A DNA stretch of 64,000 nucleotides. It comes from Ruthenibacterium lactatiformans (GTDB lineage Bacteria > Bacillota > Clostridia > Oscillospirales > Ruminococcaceae). The notes beneath the pieces are model-generated. The model was not told where the DNA came from, ran no database searches, and saw only the letters and a program-made list of their open reading frames with translations. Made by a program: the position numbers and the translations under genes. The stretch's first letter is position 1; every line of letters begins with the position of its first letter. Location of the stretch: the NCBI RefSeq assembly GCF_000949455.1, contig NZ_JXXK01000017.1, positions 1-64,000 on the forward strand, given 5' to 3'. Shown piece by piece: positions 49,937 to 58,848 of the stretch.

Positions 49937-51061
49937 ATGAAAAAAGTACTAGCGATCCTTCTGGCGGCGTGCCTGGCACTTTCTCTGGCGGCATGCGGCG
50001 GCAGCGGTTCTTCCGCGCCTGTTTCCACAGCGCCGGATACCTCTGGCTCCGCGCCGGCTTCCGCGCCTGCGGCGGCCGACGGCTCCATCGCCGTTTTCTA
50101 TTACACGTACAGCGACACATATATTTCCACGGTCCGCACCGCGTTGGACGCGGAGTTGGATAAGCTGGGCGTTGAGTACCAGGACTATGATTCCAACTCT
50201 CAGCAGAATACCCAGACCGAGCAGGTTGATACTGCCATCACGAAAGGCGCTACCTGCCTGATTGTGAACATCGTCGAGACAGGCTCCGACGACGCGGCGC
50301 AGGGTATCGTGGACAAGGCGAAGGCAGCGGACATCCCCGTGATCTTCTTCAACCGCGAAGTGTCCGACGCCGTGGTGAACAGCTATGAAAAATGTGCGTT
50401 CATCGGCACTGACGCGGCCGAGGCCGGACACATGCAGGGCCAGATGATCGCTGATTATCTGCTGGCGAATTATGACGACGTGGACCTGAACGGTGACGGC
50501 ACCATCTCCTATGTCATGTTTAAGGGCCAGAACGCCAACCCCGAGGCCGAATACCGCACCCAGTACGCCGTCGAGGACTGCGACGCTGCGCTGGAGGCCG
50601 CCGGCAAGCCGGCGCTGACGTTCTATGACGCCAACAACGCCGACAAGTTCCTGGTGGACCGTAACGGCACATGGTCCGCGCAGGCTTCCAACGAGTATAT
50701 GACGACGATTCTGTCCGAGTACACCGAGGCCAATAACAACATGGTCGAGCTGGTCATCTGCAACAACGACGGCATGGCCGAGGGCGCCATCACAGCGCTC
50801 AAGACCGCCGGCTACAACGCCAGCGCGGACAAGGCCATCCCTGTGTTCGGCGTTGACGCCACCGATGCAGCCAAAGAGCTGATCGCCGCCGGCAGCATGG
50901 TCGGCAGCATCAAGCAGGACGCCGAAGGCATGGCGGCGGCCATTGCGCTGCTTGCCAAGAACGCCACCAGCGGCGCGGCCCTGATGGACGGCACCGACAG
51001 CTACAATGTGGATGATGCCAGTGCCAAGATCCGCATCCCGTACGCCGTTTACACCGGCTGA
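49937..51061 (+). CDS. mglB: Galactose-type periplasmic-binding lipoprotein
   Basis: This 374-residue lipoprotein has a signal peptide with lipobox SLAACGG and a Ser/Ala/Pro linker. The body is a type-I (ribose/galactose-binding) fold. DLNGDGTISYVMFKGQ is the Ca-binding loop typical of galactose/glucose-binding proteins. The C-terminal VELVICNNDGMAEGAI and VFGVDATDAAKELI are also characteristic. It delivers D-galactose, glucose or methyl-galactoside to the MglA/MglC transporter downstream. AAAAGGAGAG precedes the ATG. Confidence 0.9.
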   Translation: MKKVLAILLAACLALSLAACGGSGSSAPVSTAPDTSGSAPASAPAAADGSIAVFYYTYSDTYISTVRTALDAELDKLGVEYQDYDSNSQQNTQTEQVDTAITKGATCLIVNIVETGSDDAAQGIVDKAKAADIPVIFFNREVSDAVVNSYEKCAFIGTDAAEAGHMQGQMIADYLLANYDDVDLNGDGTISYVMFKGQNANPEAEYRTQYAVEDCDAALEAAGKPALTFYDANNADKFLVDRNGTWSAQASNEYMTTILSEYTEANNNMVELVICNNDGMAEGAITALKTAGYNASADKAIPVFGVDATDAAKELIAAGSMVGSIKQDAEGMAAAIALLAKNATSGAALMDGTDSYNVDDASAKIRIPYAVYTG

Positions 51062-51080
51062 TAGACCCGATCAAGCAAAC

Positions 51081-51122
51081 AGCAGGAAGATAGCTGCCTC
51101 TACGGGCGGCTATCTTCCTGCT
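51081..51122 (+). promoter_or_regulatory. Intercistronic hairpin between mglB and mglA
   Basis: AGCAGGAAGATAGC pairs perfectly with GCTATCTTCCTGCT over 14 bp. There is no good T-run, so it more likely protects the mglB mRNA or partly limits read-through than terminates. Confidence 0.65.
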
Positions 51123-51155
51123 TGAATCTGAGATTTTACGCGGAGGAGAGGCCGA

Positions 51156-52658
51156 ATGGAGAACAACAACAGCGTTCTGCTCGAAATGAAAAATATCTGC
51201 AAGTCCTTCCCCGGCGTCAAGGCGCTCGACAATGTTTCGCTGACGGTAAAGCGCGGCACGGTGCATGCACTGATGGGGGAAAACGGGGCGGGCAAGTCCA
51301 CCCTGATGAAGTGCCTGTTCGGCATTTACAGCAAGGACAGCGGGCAGATCCTGCTGAATGGGAAGGAAGTCAGCTTCAAAACCTCGAAAGAGGCGCTGGA
51401 ACACGGCGTCGCCATGGTGCATCAGGAGTTGAACCAGGCACTCAAGCGCAATGTTATGGACAATATCTGGCTCGGCCGCTATCCCACGGTGGGGCCCTTC
51501 ACGTCCGAAAAAAAGATGCTCGCTGATACGGCGGCGATTTTTGATGATTTGGGCATCCATGTGGACCCGCGCACCATTATGAGCACGATGCCCGTGGCCC
51601 AGCGCCAGATGGTGGAGATTGCCAAAGCTGTCTCGTACCATTCCGACGTCATCGTGTTCGACGAGCCCACCTCCTCGCTTACTGAGGAGGAAGTGGAGCA
51701 CCTGTTCCGCATCATCAATATGCTGCGGGACCGCGGCTGCGGCATCATTTATATTTCCCACAAGATGGAGGAGATCCTGCGTATCTCCGACGAAGTGACC
51801 GTCATGCGCGATGGCGCGTGGGTCGCCACAGAGCCGGCGGCGGAAATGACGATGGAGCGCATCATCAAGCTGATGGTGGGCCGTGAGCTGACAAACCGCT
51901 TCCCGCCCAAGGACAACGAGATCGGCGGCGTGCTGCTGGAGGTGGAGGGCCTGACGGCCATGCATTCCAAGCTGCGCGATGTTTCCTTCAATGTACATAA
52001 GGGCGAGATCGTCGGCCTCGCCGGCCTGGACGGCTCCGGCCGCACCGAGGTGCTGGAAAATATTTTCGGCGTGGCTACCCGCAAAAGCGGAGTCATCCGC
52101 CTGCACGGCAAAGAGGTGAAGAACCGCCGTGCCCGCGACGCGATCAAAAACAAGTTCGCGCTGCTCACCGAGGAGCGGCGCGCCACGGGCATCTTTGGCA
52201 TTTTGGACATTCAGGAGAATACCACCATCTCCAGCTTGAAGAAATATAAGGTAAAGGGCCTGTACCTCAGCAGAAAGAAGATGGAGGAGAGTACGGAGTG
52301 GTCCATTCGGGCCATGCGCATCAAAACGCCGTCTCAGGATACGAAGATCCGTTCGCTTTCGGGCGGCAACCAGCAGAAAGTCATCCTGGGCCGGTGGCTT
52401 CTGACAGACCCCGAGGTGCTGCTGCTGGACGAGCCCACCCGGGGCATTGACGTAGGTGCAAAGTACGAGATCTATCAGCTCATCATCAACCTCGCCAAAG
52501 AGGGCAAGGCCGTTATCATGGTGTCCTCGGAAATGCCGGAGCTTCTGGGCGTGTGCGACCGCATCCTTGTAATGTCCGGCGGGCGGCTCGCCGGAGAAGT
52601 GGATGCAAAGGCCACGACGCAGGAAGAGATCATGACGCTTGCCGCCAAATACGCATAA
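51156..52658 (+). CDS. mglA: Galactose-type ABC transporter ATPase (two ATPase domains)
   Basis: This 500-residue protein has two fused ATPase domains, as in MglA/RbsA. The first has [22 protein letters not shown] and [15 protein letters not shown]. The second has the usual degenerate Walker [13 protein letters not shown], then [15 protein letters not shown] and [19 protein letters not shown]. It powers the import of the sugar bound by MglB. GGAGGAGAGG precedes the ATG, and mglC follows by 12 bases. Confidence 0.94.
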   Translation: MENNNSVLLEMKNICKSFPGVKALDNVSLTVKRGTVHALMGENGAGKSTLMKCLFGIYSKDSGQILLNGKEVSFKTSKEALEHGVAMVHQELNQALKRNVMDNIWLGRYPTVGPFTSEKKMLADTAAIFDDLGIHVDPRTIMSTMPVAQRQMVEIAKAVSYHSDVIVFDEPTSSLTEEEVEHLFRIINMLRDRGCGIIYISHKMEEILRISDEVTVMRDGAWVATEPAAEMTMERIIKLMVGRELTNRFPPKDNEIGGVLLEVEGLTAMHSKLRDVSFNVHKGEIVGLAGLDGSGRTEVLENIFGVATRKSGVIRLHGKEVKNRRARDAIKNKFALLTEERRATGIFGILDIQENTTISSLKKYKVKGLYLSRKKMEESTEWSIRAMRIKTPSQDTKIRSLSGGNQQKVILGRWLLTDPEVLLLDEPTRGIDVGAKYEIYQLIINLAKEGKAVIMVSSEMPELLGVCDRILVMSGGRLAGEVDAKATTQEEIMTLAAKYA

Positions 52659-52670
52659 GGAGGAATCACT

Positions 52671-53762
52671 GTGGGAACGAATGCCAAACTGACCATCAAG
52701 CAGCGCTTGGAAAACTTCAAAGCCATGGAAAAGGAGGATAAGCGGCGCTGGTGGGGCGAGTTTTTCATTGATAATTCGCTCTATATCTTCCTTATTGCGG
52801 CTATCATCGGCATTGCCGTCTATAACCCGAACTTCGTGTCGATGAAATCCATCATCAACATCGTTTCGCTCTCGGCCGCGAATCTGCCCATTGCGCTGGG
52901 CATCGCGGGCGCGATCATTCTGACAGGCACCGACCTTTCGGCCGGGCGCGTTGTGGGCCTGACGGCTTGCGTGGCGGCTTCGCTGCTGCAGATGGCGGAG
53001 TACCCCAATAAGATGTTCCCGGGCATCGGCACTGTCCCCGTGCCCATCGTCATCTTGGCGGTCATTGCCATCGGCGCGCTGGTGGGCGCTGTCAACGGCT
53101 TTTGTACGGCCAAGTTCAATCTGCACCCGTTCATTGTCACGCTGGCCACCCAGCTCATCGTGTACGGCACGCTGCTCATTTACCTGATGCAGGGCAACAA
53201 CAACGGGCAGTCTATCTCCGGCTTGGATAAAAGTTATACCAATCTCATCACCGGCAGCATCCTTTCGGTGCCGGACGGCAAGGGCAATATGGTCCCCATC
53301 CCCAACTTTGTGTGGTATGCCATCGTAATCACCGTCGTGATGTGGTTCGTCTGGAACAAGACGACTTTCGGCAAGAACATGTTCGCCGTAGGCTCCAATC
53401 CCGAGGCTGCGAACGTCTCCGGCGTGAACGTCGCCGCCACCACCATTCTGGTTTTCACGCTGGCGGGCGTGATGTACGGCTTCACCGGCTTCATCGAGGG
53501 CGCGCGCATCGGCGCGAATACGGCAAACACCGGCTTGAACTATGAGCTGGACGCCATCGCGGCCTGCGTCATCGGCGGCGTCTCGTTCGTCGGCGGTATC
53601 GGCAAGATCCGCGGCGTCATCATCGGCGTGGTGCTGCTGCGCATTATCTTCGTGGGCCTCACGTTTATGAGTGTCTCGTCCAATCTGCAGTACATCATCA
53701 AGGGCCTGATCATCCTTGTGGCCTGCGCCATCGATATGCGCAAGTATCTGGTACGCAAGTGA
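52671..53762 (+). CDS. mglC: Galactose-type ABC transporter permease
   Basis: This 363-residue permease has about 8-10 helices. SLYIFLIAAIIGIAVYNPNFVSMKSIINIVSL, ILTGTDLSAGRVVGLTACVAAS, GTLLIYLMQGNNNGQSISGL and ANVSGVNVAATTILVF are typical of the MglC branch. A GTG at 52671 follows AAGGAGG. It ends 12 bases before the small membrane protein gene, with which it is probably co-transcribed. Confidence 0.93.
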   Translation: MGTNAKLTIKQRLENFKAMEKEDKRRWWGEFFIDNSLYIFLIAAIIGIAVYNPNFVSMKSIINIVSLSAANLPIALGIAGAIILTGTDLSAGRVVGLTACVAASLLQMAEYPNKMFPGIGTVPVPIVILAVIAIGALVGAVNGFCTAKFNLHPFIVTLATQLIVYGTLLIYLMQGNNNGQSISGLDKSYTNLITGSILSVPDGKGNMVPIPNFVWYAIVITVVMWFVWNKTTFGKNMFAVGSNPEAANVSGVNVAATTILVFTLAGVMYGFTGFIEGARIGANTANTGLNYELDAIAACVIGGVSFVGGIGKIRGVIIGVVLLRIIFVGLTFMSVSSNLQYIIKGLIILVACAIDMRKYLVRK

Positions 53763-53774
53763 CCGGAGGGCGCC

Positions 53775-54173
53775 ATGGAAGAAGAACACCGCTCGGAAGG
53801 CACGCTCCGGGACACTGCGCCCGAGCCGCGGTACCGCGGCTCGAACAATATGTACCGCGGCGTGACGATATCCGTGAAGGCGCTGACCGGGGCGATTTTG
53901 GCCGGTCTGGCCGCGCTTGCGCTTGCCATCGTGTTTCTTGCGGGCAGCGGCGGATTCACCGTTACGTTTGAAACCGACGGCGGTTCCCAGGTGCCCGCGC
54001 AGACCTGCCGCTACGGCGAGCTGGTCCAGCGTCCCGAGGACCCCGTGAAAGAGGGATATGTCTTTGACGGCTGGTATTGGGACGTGGAACGTGAGCACAG
54101 ACCCTGGGATTTTGCGCAGGATACGGTGGAGGACAGCATGTACCTCTACGCGCGCTGGCAGCCCGTGCCGTAA
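53775..54173 (+). CDS. Membrane-anchored protein with one InlB-type repeat
   Basis: This 132-residue protein has a charged cytoplasmic tail of about 35 residues and one membrane helix (TGAILAGLAALALAIVFLAGSGG). A single extracytoplasmic repeat follows: FTVTFETDGGSQVPAQTCRYGELVQRPEDPVKEGYVFDGWY and then MYLYARWQP. This is the InlB B-repeat/Listeria-Bacteroides repeat type normally found in tandem in surface proteins. Here it is a lone copy at the end of the mgl operon, 12 bases after mglC. The start has a GGAGG site. Function is unknown; position suggests contact with the mgl transporter or its substrate. Confidence 0.7.
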   Translation: MEEEHRSEGTLRDTAPEPRYRGSNNMYRGVTISVKALTGAILAGLAALALAIVFLAGSGGFTVTFETDGGSQVPAQTCRYGELVQRPEDPVKEGYVFDGWYWDVEREHRPWDFAQDTVEDSMYLYARWQPVP

Positions 54174-54204
54174 ATGCGGCGCCGCGCCGAATCAAAGCTT
54201 AAAG

Positions 54205-54243
54205 GGCCCTGTACGGTTTTCCGTACAGGGCCGCCGTGTTTTT
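54205..54243 (+). terminator. Terminator of the mgl operon
   Basis: GGCCCTGTACGG and CCGTACAGGGCC make a 12-bp stem around TTTT, followed by GCCGTGTTTTT. Confidence 0.85.
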
Positions 54244-54313
54244 CCGCCCTTATGCTTTCCTTAGAATTGCGCGTTAGGATACAGCTGCGGAAGCAAAAAG
54301 GAGTGGAGAAAAC

Positions 54314-55129
54314 ATGAAAAAACAAAATGGAATACGCGCCGTCCTGTGGACGGTCCTCATGCTGGCGGCCGCTCTGACGGGCTGCTGTGCCGATGGAGAG
54401 AACGTCTGCACGCTGGACCCGGCGGACCCGGCACGCTTTACCTGCGGCGGGGTGGAATATATTACGCTGCGGGAGGCTGTGCCGCGTGATGCAGTGGGGC
54501 GCAAGCTGGGCGATATCCAGACACTGGCGGCGGTGGACGGGGAAGGGCGCGTCGTGGATACCTGCGGTGTGACGCTTTCCTTCTCTGCTTTGGCCCGGCT
54601 GGAGGAAAGGCTGCCGGAGGGCGGGCGCACCGTGCAGGTGCTGAACGTATGGGCGCTGCCCGGCACGACGGACGGCGCTGTGGCCGTGATGGTGGACGGC
54701 ACATTCCGCCGCGCAGTACCCGCGGATGTACTGCCGCCGGAAGCGGAGGTCCTCAGCTTTGCACGGCAGGCCGGGGGATACGGGGAGGCCTTTGCGGTGA
54801 TGCCGGAGGACTGCCGCAGGCTCACTTGCGGAGAGACAGTCTACCTTGTCACAGATACACCCGTTGCGCCGGAGGCGCAGGGCGCATATCTGGGCGTGCT
54901 TGCCCGCTCCTGCGTGTTCGATGCGGATACCGGGCGGGAACTGACGCGCGCGGAGCTGGAGCATATCGAACCGGTGCCGGGGCCGCTTTCCGCCCAGCGG
55001 CGGGAGAGCCGCGTGTACGGCGCGGTGTACGCGCTGGAGGGAACGGACAGCGGATCGGCTGTGGCGGTAGAGGTGGACGGCGCATTGCTGCGGGCCGAAG
55101 CGGAGCGGCGCGCGCCGGGCGCGTCCTGA
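54314..55129 (+). CDS. Lipoprotein with two repeats resembling NisI/SpaI
   Basis: This 271-residue lipoprotein has a signal peptide with lipobox ALTGCCAD. The body is two similar halves. Each opens with Thr-Cys-Gly (FTCGGVEYITLREAV, LTCGETVYLVTDTPV), has VP/APxxxxGxxLG, and ends with VWALPGTTDGAVAVMVDGTFRRA or VYALEGTDSGSAVAVEVDGALLRA. This repeat plan recalls NisI/SpaI lantibiotic-immunity lipoproteins, but no lantibiotic genes are present. AAAAAGGAGTGG precedes the ATG. The family link is from pattern memory; what is firm is the internal duplication. Confidence 0.65.
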   Translation: MKKQNGIRAVLWTVLMLAAALTGCCADGENVCTLDPADPARFTCGGVEYITLREAVPRDAVGRKLGDIQTLAAVDGEGRVVDTCGVTLSFSALARLEERLPEGGRTVQVLNVWALPGTTDGAVAVMVDGTFRRAVPADVLPPEAEVLSFARQAGGYGEAFAVMPEDCRRLTCGETVYLVTDTPVAPEAQGAYLGVLARSCVFDADTGRELTRAELEHIEPVPGPLSAQRRESRVYGAVYALEGTDSGSAVAVEVDGALLRAEAERRAPGAS

Positions 55130-55180
55130 CGCTGCCATCCGGGCGGCCCTTTGCCGCATCCCTGCCGGAGGGCTGGCGCA

Positions 55181-55227
55181 AAAAAAGGCGCTCTCAACAG
55201 CCGGAATGGCTGCGGAGCGCCTTTTTT
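55181..55227. terminator. Bidirectional terminator
   Basis: AAAAAAGGCGCTC pairs with GAGCGCCTTTTTT. It sits between the lipoprotein and the convergent LacI gene. Confidence 0.8.
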
Positions 55228-55241
55228 GTTTTTCCGCGGGC

Positions 55242-56240
55242 CTATTTCCGTACAGGCGCAGGCCCGGTGCTCTCCCGGACGATCAGCTGCGGACGCAGCA
55301 GCACCTTGCTTACGGCAACACCGTTCATCAGACTGTCCAGCAGGCTGAACGCACTTTTGCCCAGCGCCAGCCTGTCCTGCCGGATGGTGGTAAGGGGCGG
55401 TTCGCAGCCGGCGGCCAGCGGAAGGTCGTCGTAGCCCATCACGCTCACGTCCCCGGGCACGCGCAGGCCCAGACGCCGCAGCTCGGCCAGCACCCCTCGG
55501 GCGATGCCGTCGCTGGCGCACAGGATGGCTGTCGCGCCCTGCGCAAGAAAATGCGGCACGTATTCGCGCGCACAGTTTTGTTCATAATACCCATAGGCCA
55601 TCATCCGTTCGTCGGCGGAAAGCCCGCACAGCCAGGTGGCGTGCAGGAAAGCCAGCCGCCTTTCCTCAGACACCATTGAATCCCGCGTGCCGTTCAAAAA
55701 GGCGATTTTCCGATGTCCCAATCCGGCCAGATGCCGCATGCCGAGCTCCACGCCCTCCCAACTGTCGGTGCCCACATATCCGACGCTGGCGTTGGGAACG
55801 CAGTTGTCCAGCAGCACTGTGGGCGTGCCAGTGCCGGCCAGCGCACGCATGTATGCATCCTGCGGCGTCAGGCCGAGAATGAAGGCGCCGCCGTATCCGC
55901 CCTCCAGCAGCAGGCTGCCGTATTTGGTGCGCGCCTGCGCCTCGGGCGTGGTGGGCAGCACATCCACGGCCCATCCCCGTGCCGCGGCCGCCAGCCGGAA
56001 CCCGGCCACGATCTCGTACCCGAACTGGCCGATGTTGGCGTATTCCATATTTTCCACCAGCACACACACCTTGGGCTGTGCCTGCCTGCGGGCACGCTTG
56101 GCCGCATAGCCCATTTCCACCGCCGTGTCCAGCACAAGCTGGCGGGTCTCTGCGCTCACGTCCGGCGCGCCGTTCAATCCTTTTGAAACCGTGCTCACCG
56201 CGATTCCCAGCCGTTGGGCAATGTCTCGGATCGTCACCAA
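55242..56240 (-). CDS. LacI-family transcriptional regulator
   Basis: This 332-residue regulator has an N-terminal LacI helix-turn-helix (VTIRDIAQRLGIAVSTVSKGLNGAPDVSAETRQLVLDTAVEMGY). A periplasmic-binding-protein-like effector domain follows, with VCVLVENMEYANIGQFGYEIV, GAFILGLTPQDAYM and VPGDVSVMGYDDLPLAAGCEPPLTTIRQD. It is divergent from glycogen phosphorylase and may repress that gene. Its effector, presumably a sugar, is unknown. Confidence 0.92.
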   Translation of the reverse strand: MVTIRDIAQRLGIAVSTVSKGLNGAPDVSAETRQLVLDTAVEMGYAAKRARRQAQPKVCVLVENMEYANIGQFGYEIVAGFRLAAAARGWAVDVLPTTPEAQARTKYGSLLLEGGYGGAFILGLTPQDAYMRALAGTGTPTVLLDNCVPNASVGYVGTDSWEGVELGMRHLAGLGHRKIAFLNGTRDSMVSEERRLAFLHATWLCGLSADERMMAYGYYEQNCAREYVPHFLAQGATAILCASDGIARGVLAELRRLGLRVPGDVSVMGYDDLPLAAGCEPPLTTIRQDRLALGKSAFSLLDSLMNGVAVSKVLLRPQLIVRESTGPAPVRK

Positions 56241-56348
56241 GCGCCGCGCCTCCCTTCGTTGTCCGATATCCTGTTTAGTATAACCCGCACCGCCGCTCTT
56301 TGCAATGGGAGAGAAAGAATATTTTATTGAAATATCACAAAATACGTC

Positions 56349-56377
56349 TTGACGAAATCCGTATCCAATGCTAACAT
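56349..56377 (+). promoter_or_regulatory. Promoter of glycogen phosphorylase
   Basis: TTGACG (56349-56354), 17 bases, TAACAT (56372-56377). It lies in the region shared with the divergent LacI gene. Confidence 0.6.
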
Positions 56378-56452
56378 GGTGGTGTTCTACGAAAATTTGC
56401 GAAAATAAATTGCTTTTATCCCGCGGCGGCGGTTCAGGAAAGGAGTTTTTCC

Positions 56453-58795
56453 ATGAAAAGAGATATTCAGATACTGACGGGGCAGGTGCTTGCGGCCGAC
56501 TGCCGGAAAACCATTGCCCAGGCTACGCCCCGTGAGCTGTACAACGCGGTGTCCAAAGCAGCGCTGGACCTCGCTGCGGACGCATGGAAGCGCGCGCCGG
56601 GCAAGCGCGTGGCGTACCTTTCGGCGGAGTTTCTTGTGGGACGCCTCGTTTACGCCAATCTGCTGAACATGGGCCGCCTGGGCGAGGTGCAGCAGATGCT
56701 GCTGGACGCGGGTGTGGATGCGAACGTGTTTGAAGAGATCGAGGACGCGGCGCTGGGCAACGGCGGCCTGGGCCGCCTGGCCGCGTGCTTTTTGGATTCC
56801 GCCGCCACGCAGGGCGTGCCGCTGGACGGCTACGGCATCCGGTACCAGTACGGCCTGTTCAGGCAGTATTTTGAGGATGGCTTCCAGAAAGAGACCGCCG
56901 ACGACTGGCAGCGCTTTGGAGATCCATGGAGCGTTCGCCGGGAGGAGGATGCCGTCACCGTGCAGTTCGGCGGGCAGGCCGTGCGCGCCGTGCCTTACGA
57001 CACGCCTGTCATCGGCTACGGAATGAAAACCGTCAATACACTGCGTCTGTGGCAGGCCGAGCCGTTCCAGGCATTCGATTTCAATTTGTTCAACGCCCAG
57101 AAATATGCCGCCGCCGTGCGCGAGCGGGACGCCGCCGAAGATATCAGCCGTGTGCTGTACCCCAACGACGACACCGACGCAGGCAAGCGCCTGCGCCTCA
57201 AGCAGCAGTATTTCTTCTCCAGCGCGTCGCTGCAGGACATGGTGCGTGCTTACCGCGCGGCCCATGGCGGGGATTTCACCCATTTTGCCGACGCATACGC
57301 GGTACAGCTCAACGATACCCACCCCACAGTGGCCATTCCCGAGCTGCTGCGCCTGTTGGTGGAAGAGGCGGGCATGCGTTTTGCCGACGCAGTACAGGTG
57401 GCCCACGATACCTTTGCCTACACCAACCACACCATTATGCCCGAGGCGCTGGAAAAATGGGATCAGAAGCTGTTCCGCGGCGTGCTGCCCCGGGTGTATC
57501 CGTATGTGAAAAAACTAGACGCGCTGCTGCGCCGCACGCTGGAGCAGAGGGGCGTGCCCATGGGCGAGGTGTCCCGCTATGCCATCCTGGAGGACGGCAT
57601 GGTGCATATGGCGCGTATGGCCATCTTTGCCACCCACTCCACCAACGGTGTGGCGCGCCTGCACACTGAGATATTGAAGGACACCGCTCTGCACGAATGG
57701 TACGAGCTGTATCCCGAGCGGTTCAACAACAAGACCAACGGCGTTACCCAACGGCGCTGGCTGGCGCTGGCAAACCCGGAACTGGCGGCGCTGCTGCACG
57801 ACGCTGTGGGCGACGGCTGGCTGACAGACCTCTCCCAGCTCAAGCGGCTGGAACCCTGCGCGGACGACCCTGCGTTTCTGGCGCGTTTCATGGACGTCAA
57901 GCGGGAGAAAAAACGGCAGCTCGCGGCGTATGTGGAAAAGCACGAGGGCGTGCGGCTTCACGCAGACTTCCTGCTGGATGTGCAGGTAAAGCGCCTGCAT
58001 GAGTATAAGCGCCAGCTTCTGAACGCTTTTTCCATTCTGGACACATACTACGGCCTGAAGGAGGGGCGCATCTCCCGCGCGGATTTCGCGCCCACCGTCT
58101 ACCTGTTCGGAGCAAAAGCCGCGCCGGGCTATGTGCGGGCCAAGGGCATCATCAAGTATATCAACGAGCTGGCGGAACTGGTGAACGGCGATGCGGACGT
58201 GAACGGCCTGATGCAGGTGGTGTTTGTCCAGAACTACAACGTCAGCTATGCGGAAAAGATCATCCCGGCGGCGGATGTGTCCGAACAGATCTCCACGGCC
58301 GGCACGGAGGCGTCCGGCACCAGCAACATGAAGTTCATGCTGAACGGCGCGGTGACGCTGGGCACACTGGATGGCGCAAACATCGAGATTGCAGAGCAGG
58401 CCGGCGCGGAGAACGAATATATCTTCGGCGCCCGCGCCGATGAGATCGCGCGTCTGCAGGAGGACGGCTACGACCCGAACGCCGTCCTCGCGGCGGAGCC
58501 GCGCGCAAAGCGCGTGGTGGAAAGCCTGGTGGACGGCACATTTTCCGACGGCGGCACAGGTATGTTCCGCGAACTGTATGCCTCCCTCACCGAAGGCGCA
58601 AGCTGGCACAAGCCCGACCACTACTTCCTGATGCGGGATTTTATCGAGTACTGCGACGCGCGCCTGGCTGTCAACCGGGACTATCGCGACGCGCGGGCTT
58701 TCGCGGCAAAGTGTGTGCGCAATGTGGCAAACGCGGGCGTGTTTTCGTCCGACCGTACGATTCTGGAATATGCGCGGGACATCTGGCACGTGTAA
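56453..58795 (+). CDS. glgP: Glycogen phosphorylase (GT35)
   Basis: This 780-residue enzyme releases glucose 1-phosphate from glycogen or maltodextrin. It has YLSAEFLVGRLVYANLLNMG, EEIEDAALGNGGLGRLAACFLDS, and the PLP-binding lysine region EASGTSNMKFMLNGAVTLGTLDGANIEI. The length is on the short side, as for bacterial and maltodextrin types. AGGAAAGGAG precedes the ATG. Its product would enter glycolysis through the phosphohexomutase at 17528 or another mutase. The divergent LacI regulator is its likely controller. Confidence 0.93.
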   Translation: MKRDIQILTGQVLAADCRKTIAQATPRELYNAVSKAALDLAADAWKRAPGKRVAYLSAEFLVGRLVYANLLNMGRLGEVQQMLLDAGVDANVFEEIEDAALGNGGLGRLAACFLDSAATQGVPLDGYGIRYQYGLFRQYFEDGFQKETADDWQRFGDPWSVRREEDAVTVQFGGQAVRAVPYDTPVIGYGMKTVNTLRLWQAEPFQAFDFNLFNAQKYAAAVRERDAAEDISRVLYPNDDTDAGKRLRLKQQYFFSSASLQDMVRAYRAAHGGDFTHFADAYAVQLNDTHPTVAIPELLRLLVEEAGMRFADAVQVAHDTFAYTNHTIMPEALEKWDQKLFRGVLPRVYPYVKKLDALLRRTLEQRGVPMGEVSRYAILEDGMVHMARMAIFATHSTNGVARLHTEILKDTALHEWYELYPERFNNKTNGVTQRRWLALANPELAALLHDAVGDGWLTDLSQLKRLEPCADDPAFLARFMDVKREKKRQLAAYVEKHEGVRLHADFLLDVQVKRLHEYKRQLLNAFSILDTYYGLKEGRISRADFAPTVYLFGAKAAPGYVRAKGIIKYINELAELVNGDADVNGLMQVVFVQNYNVSYAEKIIPAADVSEQISTAGTEASGTSNMKFMLNGAVTLGTLDGANIEIAEQAGAENEYIFGARADEIARLQEDGYDPNAVLAAEPRAKRVVESLVDGTFSDGGTGMFRELYASLTEGASWHKPDHYFLMRDFIEYCDARLAVNRDYRDARAFAAKCVRNVANAGVFSSDRTILEYARDIWHV

Positions 58796-58811
58796 ACGCA
58801 TGGGATAAAGC

Positions 58812-58848
58812 AAAACGGCATGGAGCAAAAGTTCCATGCCGTTTTTTT
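58812..58848. terminator. Bidirectional terminator
   Basis: AAAACGGCATGGA pairs with TCCATGCCGTTTT, followed by more T. It sits between glgP and the convergent PrpR-like gene and touches the latter's stop. Confidence 0.8.

Noticed and set aside
49937..51061. Reading the binding protein as a ribose (RbsB) protein
   Set aside because: The GDGTIS calcium-loop stretch and the MglA/MglC branch features favour the galactose/glucose type.
50910..54098. A 1062-codon open frame antisense to the mgl operon
   Set aside because: It covers mglA and mglC, which have clear motifs on the plus strand. Its translation is His/Arg/Asp-rich and typical of GC-rich antisense frames.
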